NCBI GenBank assembly: GCA_015499985.1 | Contig: JAAAUF010000941.1 | Span: 1 to 13,564 of the forward strand | DNA from: Haplosporangium gracile | Taxonomy: Eukaryota; Mortierellomycota; Mortierellomycetes; Mortierellales; Mortierellaceae | Direction: 5' to 3' | Length of the DNA stretch: 13,564 nt | Part shown: piece after piece, positions 8,124 through 13,564 of the stretch | How the letters are laid out: the number at the start of each line of letters is the position of its first letter | How positions within the stretch are numbered: the stretch's first letter is position 1 | Position numbers and translations under genes: made by a program | The notes under the pieces: generated by a model | Told to the model about the DNA's origin: nothing | What the model saw: only the letters and a program-made list of their open reading frames with translations | Databases searched by the model: none

Positions 8124-8422
8124 TTAGAGTGTCCTCATACATTTGTAAATAGAACTGTTATTTTTTTGGTCCTCTCCTCTTACTTCTTTTCAATAATAAC
8201 CAACTATACTTTCTGATGCGCTCTCCTTCCTTTCGCTCTCTCTGGTCTCTTGATCGCAAGATACTAATCATGGTAATCCGTCGCTTTAGTCGAGTTCGCA
8301 TGCGAGGATGCTTAATGGTTATAAGGGGTCCAATGGCATTATTTTTTTGTATTCAGATTACGCACGCAGGAAAAGGGTGTAGATGGAGGAAAAAATAAAT
8401 AAATCAAAACTAACAAAAAAAA
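8124..8422. other. Convergent 3' flanks of subtilase and glycosyltransferase
   Basis: 299 bases between the two stop codons. The subtilase side has TGTAAATA at 8144-8151 (matches the PUF-protein site consensus UGUANAUA), a T7 run and CAATAATAA, a plausible polyadenylation area. The right side is A/T-rich. No gene is seen. Confidence 0.5.
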
Positions 8423-10795
8423 TTAGAGTAACATGTCGCCCACACGGATGCCACAGATCTCGATAGGAGCCGTGGTGGGTTCTTTCATCTCGAACCTCAA
8501 GAATTGGATCCCACGAGTATCAAGCTGGATGCCAATCTTTCTTCCGACATCTGTGCACCGCAAATTCTTCATCCTTATCGATCCTGTCGCTCTTTCTGTC
8601 TCTCCTGTGCATGTCATCTATCAAACAATAAGCAAATTTTTTCGCATTAGCAATGAGTACAAAAATAAAAAAAACAAACGCATGAGAAACAGCGACTACA
8701 ATGTATGCCAAACAAAACCCCCCCCCCCCCAAGAACTTACCCAGTTGATCCCATCAACACTAGCCTTAACAACCATAAACTTCCCCAAATGAACAAGCGT
8801 CGACTCGAATGTTGACCAAACCTCAATCGACTTTGCCCTCTCACCCAATTCTAACAATGGCAACACAAACCTCAATCCAAAATAACCTCCTTTCTCCAAC
8901 ACATGAAAACTCTGCCAGCATGTGGAAAGGTCTTGATCGACTGCGTAATGGTAGGTATGCATGGCGACAAAGTCTGGTTTTGGATAGTTGAGGGATTTAA
9001 AGCGGGCTTCGTGAGCTTGAAGAATGTCTCTGTGTTGTGTGGTGGTTGTTGTAGTGGTGGTGGTGGTAGAGGGGGTGGTGTCGGGATGCCATTTTATGGA
9101 TTCTGGAGAAGGAAACATGTCGATGTTTGTTTGGAAGAGGCATTTGTCGTTCGAACAGCTTGATCTATTATGGAGGGTGTATGTATATATATATATATAT
9201 GTGTGTGTTCATTTTGTTAGTGGGGCGACATAAAGGAGGAGTGGATGGATGGATGTGTCAATCGTTTTTCTTCATTCTTTTTTCTTCTTTCTTTTTCTTT
9301 CGCTTCTATGCTGTACCTGGTATGACGGTCCTTGAAAGAGGGCAGTTCTTCGTCAGCAACAAAGTCAGATTTGGCGCCGACTCGATGTGGCGATCCATGG
9401 ACAACTCCTGTTCCTGAAAGCACTGTCGTCAACCTGAACATCGCATCCGTCTGTTGAAGGTTTTTTTTTTTTAAAAAACAAGCAACAAGCAACAAGCAAC
9501 AAGCAACAAGCAACAAGCAACAAGCAAAAAAAAAAAAGAGAACGTGCCATGTGTTCATAGACAACACTCCACTGATCAATCCGCCCACTCCAACTCGAAC
9601 TCTGATCCAACGGCGCCAGAGCATGACTCAACACAATCGGATACTGGTTTCTCCAAAGCGCAAAAAACAAATCTCCCAACTGCACCCGCTCCTTCCACAA
9701 ATTACTGCCCCCCAACTGCATCAGAAACTTGAACACTGCCTTCTTGGGCATAAACGACCCCGCCCCCAACCACGAAAAGCCCGTATGAAGCCCTAGCTGT
9801 GGATTCTGGAATGTCCAAGAGCGTTGTTGGGCGGCCATGGCGGGGATTGTTGAAGTGATGAGGGAGGAGGGCTGGTCGACCATGAGGGAGTACATCGAGT
9901 CGAGAGAAAGGTTGATCCAGTCGTCGTCTTGGATGTAACAGTGGTCGTATTTTGCGAGGGTGCAGGTGGTGTATTTTGAGAAATCATGCAGGTTTGCGAC
10001 AGAGTTGAAGATGGTTATAGTGGGCCATGTTTGTGTAGTAGAGTTGGTGGGGAAGTCGCGGGTGGTGGAGAGGACGACGTCGGGGTTGTTGTTCCAGATG
10101 AGAATCTCTTGGATGAAGGGGTATTTCCGGAGGTGGGTTACCACGGCCTTGACGCCTTCTTTGCGTTTCCAAGAGAGGATGACTGCAGTGACCGGGACGT
10201 ATTTTGAGGCTGGACCGGTGTTTCCGCTTGCCCCGGAAGAGGATGATAACAGCGATGAAGGACTCGAAGAGGAAGACAACGACGATAACAAAGAAGTGGA
10301 AGACGAAGAAGAGGTGCCGCCGTTATTATTGGACTTGGGAGTGACGAAAAGCGAGGCAGGGAAGGAACTGACACGACCAGGTCCTACATCTGCCAGATCC
10401 GTCCGGTAGTTCGACCGTTGGTCCCATTCCATCAGCATCCTTTCCCGCTCCCTCATAGTATCTGCCGACAGTGCCGCTCCCACTACCACTGCTTTGGACT
10501 TGAAGATCCTATTCTTGTTCATTATAACTCTCTCCTTGGTCGTCCTTTGATTACCGTTCCCGAGCCTCTTTGTATCATGGTCAGCACCTTCACCAGAGTA
10601 TGAATGCGACAAAAGGTAAAGTCCCAAGAAGGAGACGATGACGAGGAGGGTCCGGGAGGAAGAGGTTCGTTTAAAGAGTGTCTTCAGAAAACACTGTGTT
10701 TGGGCTGTCCATTGTGTGACGACAGTAGAGGTCCCGGGTTTCCCGTAGAGTGGCAGGATCTCTGATTGTTGTTGTTGCTGTTGTTGTCCTGGCAT
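8423..10795 (-). CDS. Type II membrane glycosyltransferase with C-terminal discoidin-like domain
   Basis: Four exons by my model: 10795-9548, 9450-9317, 9164-8742 plus base 8741, and 8617-8423, for 666 residues. Residues 4-10 are poly-Gln. A membrane anchor lies at about 48-65 (TLLVIVSFLGLYLL), followed by a luminal stem with a Ser-rich run (161-188). The catalytic domain starts at about 198 (YVPVTAVILSWKR) with QEILIWNNN (229-237) and a metal-binding-type DDD motif (QDDDW, 289-293). LGAGSFMP (343-350) and ERVQLGDLFF (369-378) complete a GT64/GT2-like pattern. After intron 1 it reads FVADEELPSFKDRHTR, then SSCSNDKCLFQTNID. Exon 3 carries DQDLSTCWQS, GGYFGLRFV and ASVDGINW, and exon 4 carries IQFLRFEM and IEICGIRV. 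These match the order of an F5/8 type C (discoidin) carbohydrate-binding fold, with a poly-Thr insert. It is probably a Golgi enzyme acting on glycoproteins or polysaccharide. Donor and acceptor are unknown. Exons 2-4 fit by phase, but intron 1 needs a GC donor. Confidence 0.8.
8618..8740 (-). other. Glycosyltransferase intron 3 (GT-AG, 123 nt)
   Basis: The donor GTAAGTTCTT directly follows the Trp codon of DGINW. The branch match GCTAAT is near 8645-8650. The acceptor TTTGATAG comes just before ATGACATGC. The intron is phase 0. A run of 13 G (minus strand, 8718-8730) begins ten bases inside the donor end. Confidence 0.85.
8718..8730. repeat. Homopolymer of 13 C (13 G on the coding strand)
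   Basis: A perfect C13 run on the plus strand inside intron 3 of the glycosyltransferase gene, close to its 5' splice site. Confidence 0.95.
9165..9316 (-). other. Glycosyltransferase intron 2 (GT-AG, 152 nt)
   Basis: The donor is CCAG/GTACAG and the acceptor is CATAATAG. The branch point CTAAC (minus strand) lies at 9215-9219. The intron is phase 2: the split codon AG+A gives Arg in DRHTR-SSCSN. It holds a pyrimidine-poor patch, GGAT-type repeats and a TA/GT alternating run. Confidence 0.82.
9184..9208. repeat. TA then GT alternating dinucleotide run
   Basis: Seventeen bases of TA alternation are followed by four GT units, all inside intron 2 of the glycosyltransferase gene. Confidence 0.92.
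9451..9547 (-). other. Glycosyltransferase intron 1, probable GC-AG intron (97 nt)
   Basis: The model places the donor at ATG/GCACGT after the Met of VVYEHM and the acceptor at TTCAACAG/ACGGAT. This gives a phase 0 join, YEHM-TDAMFRL. GT donors nearby (GTTCTC three bases on) leave the wrong phase for this acceptor. They could pair only with acceptors further inside the next exon, for example the AG at ACGACAG. No good CTAAC branch point is seen. Almost the whole intron is T12, a seven-copy heptamer and A12 (see the repeat entry). Confidence 0.55.
9461..9537. repeat. Seven-copy heptamer repeat (CAAGCAA)7 flanked by T12 and A12
   Basis: Plus strand: T12 (9461-9472), A6 (9473-9478), seven perfect CAAGCAA units (9479-9527), and an A12 run (9526-9537). 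The outer T12 and A12 are exact complements and could form a 12-bp stem that loops out the heptamers in the pre-mRNA. The unit is too short and too uniform for a CRISPR array. Confidence 0.93.
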
Positions 10796-11615
10796 TTAGT
10801 TATCCGTTAGAGGTGTTGAAGCGTGGTTGCTTGCTTGCTTGCTTGTTTGTTGATGGTAGTGTTGGGTAAGAATGTGTCGCCTGTTGCTGTTTTTATTCGT
10901 GTAACCGTACCCACTTGTCCTGTTTTGCTTTGGCGGAAAATGATAATTTTGGGTTCGCTCGGTCTAAGCGGAAAAGAAAGAAAGAGAGAGGGAAGGAAGG
11001 AAGAAAAGAAGGAGGAAAATAAGATAGAAATGCAAGCGAATGGAATGGAGCCGTCCAAGAGTATAAGCGTGCGAGAAATAATGAGAAAAGAAAAGAGAGG
11101 GAGGAGAGTGAGAAGCAAGGGAAATGGGTGAAGAGAGCAGTGAAGGGGGAAAAAAAAACACAAGAAAAGCAAAGGAATGGGATAGTTGGTTTTCGTCCTT
11201 GGATGTTTACCAGCCTGCCTTCTGCTGCTGGATGCCCTTCTTCTCCCCTTGTCGGTCCGTGTCCCTTCATCCAGAAAAGGGGGAGGGAGGAGGTTCATTG
11301 CTCATTTATTTTTCTGCAGCTAAATACGGATGCAAGGTTAAGGGCACCTCATGGAAGGAGGAGAAGGGAATAAGAGACAAAGAGAATGAAAGAGGAAGAG
11401 GCCCCTGAACACTGAATGAACAGTGACATGATTACGTCTCGAAATCCTACGCGCCTTTTTGCTAACTAGCCAACAATCTCCATTCTGAATAGCTTACCAT
11501 CCACGCTCAAATGACCCATCGTATAAAGCAGCCAGAACAAACATCCAACGAAAGAAAAGTGTCAATGCTGAATAAAAATGCAAAAATAAATATTATTATG
11601 AAAGTGCATAGTTTT
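10796..11615. other. Upstream region of the glycosyltransferase and downstream flank of homoaconitase
   Basis: About 820 bases with no supported gene. On the minus strand the part at 10970-11160 is strongly pyrimidine-rich, as in other fungal promoters and leaders. A TTGC tetranucleotide repeat (four copies) lies at 10827-10842, about 30 bases upstream of the glycosyltransferase ATG. The right end holds the homoaconitase 3' flank, with AATAATATTTATT on the minus strand near 11584-11596. A 163-codon minus frame (10807-11298) is Pro/Phe/Ser low-complexity text and is rejected. Confidence 0.5.
10827..10842. repeat. TTGC tetranucleotide repeat, four copies
   Basis: Four perfect TTGC units, followed by TTGTTTGTTG. 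In the glycosyltransferase mRNA they would read as (GCAA)4 in the 5' leader, complementary to the UUGCUUG units of intron 1. Confidence 0.9.
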
Positions 11616-13515
11616 CTATATACGTCCCTTGACCCAGCCCTCAAGACCTCCAGCAACCCAAATCTCTTGAACACTCTTTCCAAGACTTCCAACCCGATAC
11701 ACCTTACCCTCCTGTCCTTCCCTGCTAATCTGAACCTTGCCACTCGCCAAAGAAACAGTTGCCTTCCAACCAGTACGGTCCGTCAATTTAGCAGTACCCC
11801 TATCAGCCGTCAGATCACGCACTAATTCAGGACTCTCCATCAGCAACAATCCATTGTTGATCGAATTACGCTTGAAGGTTTCTGAGAAGGATCCTGCAAT
11901 GAGGAGCTTGATACCTGCAGACAACAAGGCCGTGGCGGCCTGTTCACGAGAGGATCCGGTACCAAAGTTGAAGCCGCCGATGAGGATGTCGCTGGGCTTG
12001 ACGATGCTTGCGAACTGGGTGTCGTAGTTCTCCATGACGACCTTGCGCATAGTTTCGGGACCAATGTCGTCCTGGTAGGTATATTTTCCGGGGTAGATGC
12101 CGTCTGTGTTGAGGTTGTCGGCGGGGCAGAAGAGCAACTCGCCGGTCATGTGAGAGGGGAAGTTGGGGATTGTTTCATCCGAAACAGCAGCAGCATCGGC
12201 ATTGTCTGATGCTGATGCACTGCTGAGAGTGATCAAGCTGGTCTTTGGTGTGGGGACAGTGTTGGAGGTGGCGATGGAGGAGGGGGCGACGATCTTTCCA
12301 GAGATGGCGGATGCGGCGACGACTGCGGGCGAGGCGAGATAGGCGAGTGCATTGGGAGAGCCCATGCGGCCCTTGAAGTTGCGGTTTGTTGCCGAGATAC
12401 CAATCTCTCCATCCTGCAGCAATCCCGTTCCAAGGCCTACATGTTAGAAGTGATAATCAGTGTTTTGAGTTGCCATTGGTTAGTGATCAGTGAATTTATG
12501 AATCTGTTCCACAGTCACATCTTGACCTGAGACTGATAAAATATCACTTACCGACGCAGGGTCCACATCCGGCTGGAAGGGCAATGGCGCCGGCATCCAT
12601 CAGGGCCTGCCAGTCGCCCGTCGACTCAACCTCAGCCTGGACCTCACTACTCGCAGCAGCAACATAGAACTCAACACCCTCAGCAATCTTCTTGCCCCGA
12701 ACAACAGCCGCTGCCTGGCGGAGATCACTCGCACGCGAGTTGACACACGAGACCAAATAGGCCTTGTTGATCTTGACATCCTTCAAATCCTGAACCGACT
12801 GGGCAACCTTGACAGAGTTGGGGCCCGAGATATAGGGAGAAACAGTCGACAGGTCCAAGACCAAATGCTTGGAATAAGTAGCACCATGGTCAGGCGAGAA
12901 CTCGTTCCGGGCCAACTGCTCAACTCGCTCCTTGTTGACACGCGGGTGAACAAAATCTTGACCAGCAGGAATTTTTTCAATGTTCTTGTTGGTAAACCGT
13001 GTTCTCTCCAAAACCTGGATCCGCTTCTGGTAGTACTCCTGTGTGACCTCATCAATCGGGAACACACCGGCAAGAGCACCCCACTCCGTCGTCATGTTGG
13101 CAATCGCCAGACGGTCCTCAATATGCAACGACCGCACACCCTCGCCCGTAAACTCAATCGCCGTGTTCAAGACCTCATCCTTGTTGAAGACCGAGCACAA
13201 TGTAATGATCACATCCTTGCCCGTCACACCGGGTGCCAACTGGTTCTTGAGCTCAACCTTGACAACGGGGGGGACTTGCCACCAAGTCTGGCCTGTGGCC
13301 CAGATTGCAGCAGCGTCTGTCCGGACAATGGGTGTTCCGAGTGATCCGATACCGCCATACATGTTGGAGTGTGAGTCCGAGGCGACGGTGAGTGTTCCTG
13401 GGAATGCGTACCCTTCCTCAACCATGACCTGGTGTCCAATACCGCGGCCTGCCGGGTAGAAATCGACCTGGTTCTCTCCTGCAAACATCTCAATCGTTGC
13501 GTACTTGTTCAAGTT
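11616..13515 (-). CDS. LYS4: Homoaconitase, mitochondrial (lysine biosynthesis), N-terminus outside window
   Basis: Two exons are visible: 13515-12552 and 12436-11616 (594 residues). The exon at 13515 opens after an AG acceptor, so one or more 5' exons coding for the transit peptide and roughly the first 100-150 residues lie beyond the window. The enzyme interconverts homocitrate, homoaconitate and homoisocitrate in the alpha-aminoadipate pathway. Evidence: [24 protein letters not shown] and [18 protein letters not shown], which are homoaconitase-type signatures. The three 4Fe-4S cysteines are VSC (codon 12745-12747) and GCGPC (codons 12565-12567 and 12556-12558). After the intron come [21 protein letters not shown] and the C-terminal swivel domain with [19 protein letters not shown] Ser/Ala/Asp-rich linker (about 12150-12300) separates the domains. 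It reads LYS4 rather than TCA-cycle aconitase because of the [13 protein letters not shown] and WATGQTWWQ signatures. All visible catalytic motifs are intact. Confidence 0.95.
12437..12551 (-). other. Homoaconitase intron (GT-AG, 115 nt)
   Basis: The donor GTAAGTGATA follows GCGTCG. The acceptor ACATGTAG comes before GCCTTGG. The branch match CACTAACC is near 12475-12482. The intron is phase 1 and restores the conserved [12 protein letters not shown]. Confidence 0.93.
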
Positions 13516-13564
13516 CTATTCCATCGGAAGTGTATGAAAAATAAGGAAGTTGGTATGAAGAAAA
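13516..13564 (-). other. 3' end of an upstream homoaconitase intron (partial)
   Basis: The sequence before the exon is T-rich on the minus strand and ends GATGGAATAG, an acceptor in front of AACTTGAACAAGTACG. The donor side is beyond the window. The acceptor choice is inferred from where the homoaconitase-like reading frame stops being plausible. Confidence 0.7.

Noticed and set aside
9479..9527. CRISPR-like regular repeat
   Set aside because: The seven units are 7 bases long and directly adjacent, with no spacers. It is a minisatellite inside an intron.
9217..9624. 135-codon minus frame spanning the heptamer repeat as a separate gene
   Set aside because: Its middle part is exon 2 of the glycosyltransferase; the flanks are intron 1 and intron 2 sequence read through.
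10807..11298. 163-codon minus-strand frame upstream of the glycosyltransferase
   Set aside because: The centre is Phe/Leu/Ser/Pro from a pyrimidine tract. It looks like leader and promoter, and no part resembles a domain.

Overview
The window looks like an ordinary, gene-dense stretch of nuclear chromosome from a filamentous fungus. An early-diverging lineage such as Mortierellomycotina is my best guess, made from style rather than from a database. The supporting signs are short GT-AG introns (115-196 nt) with CTAAC-type branch points, pyrimidine-rich tracts upstream of start codons, many homopolymer and microsatellite runs, Asn/Ser/Thr/Gln homopolymers in proteins, and a homoaconitase of the alpha-aminoadipate lysine pathway, which is typical of fungi. 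I saw no transposon, rRNA, tRNA, CRISPR array or viral remnant.

Layout, left to right. (1) Positions 2-172: a possible 3' end of a plus-strand gene (weak). (2) 173-1709: about 1.5 kb with no convincing gene. (3) 1710-2301 (+): a small two-exon gene for a 147-residue acidic/basic low-complexity protein that I do not recognise. (4) 2488-3168 (-) and 3785-4438 (-): two tandem paralogous GNAT acetyltransferases. (5) 4439-5944: a long divergent intergenic region rich in pyrimidine repeats. (6) 5945-8123 (+): a two-exon secreted S8 subtilisin-like protease with signal peptide, long I9-type propeptide, catalytic domain, Asn/Asp/Gly linker and a C-terminal GPI-anchor-like signal. (7) 8423-10795 (-): a four-exon type II membrane glycosyltransferase with a DDD motif and a C-terminal discoidin (F5/8 type C)-like domain. 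It converges on the protease. (8) 10796-11615: the upstream region of the glycosyltransferase, pyrimidine-rich on the coding strand. (9) 11616-13515 (-), continuing past the window edge: homoaconitase (LYS4), missing its N-terminus.

The genes do not form an obvious pathway or cluster. Homoaconitase is primary metabolism. The protease and the glycosyltransferase both look like secretory-pathway proteins, the protease probably at the cell surface and the glycosyltransferase probably in the Golgi, but their adjacency may be chance. All exon joins were deduced by hand from splice signals, phase and protein continuity. The least conventional one is glycosyltransferase intron 1, which appears to use a GC donor and consists almost entirely of a seven-copy heptamer repeat between complementary T12 and A12 runs. 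I found no clear sign of a wholly new biological system; the most unusual material is that intron, the glycosyltransferase-discoidin architecture, the GPI-type subtilase and the orphan small gene.
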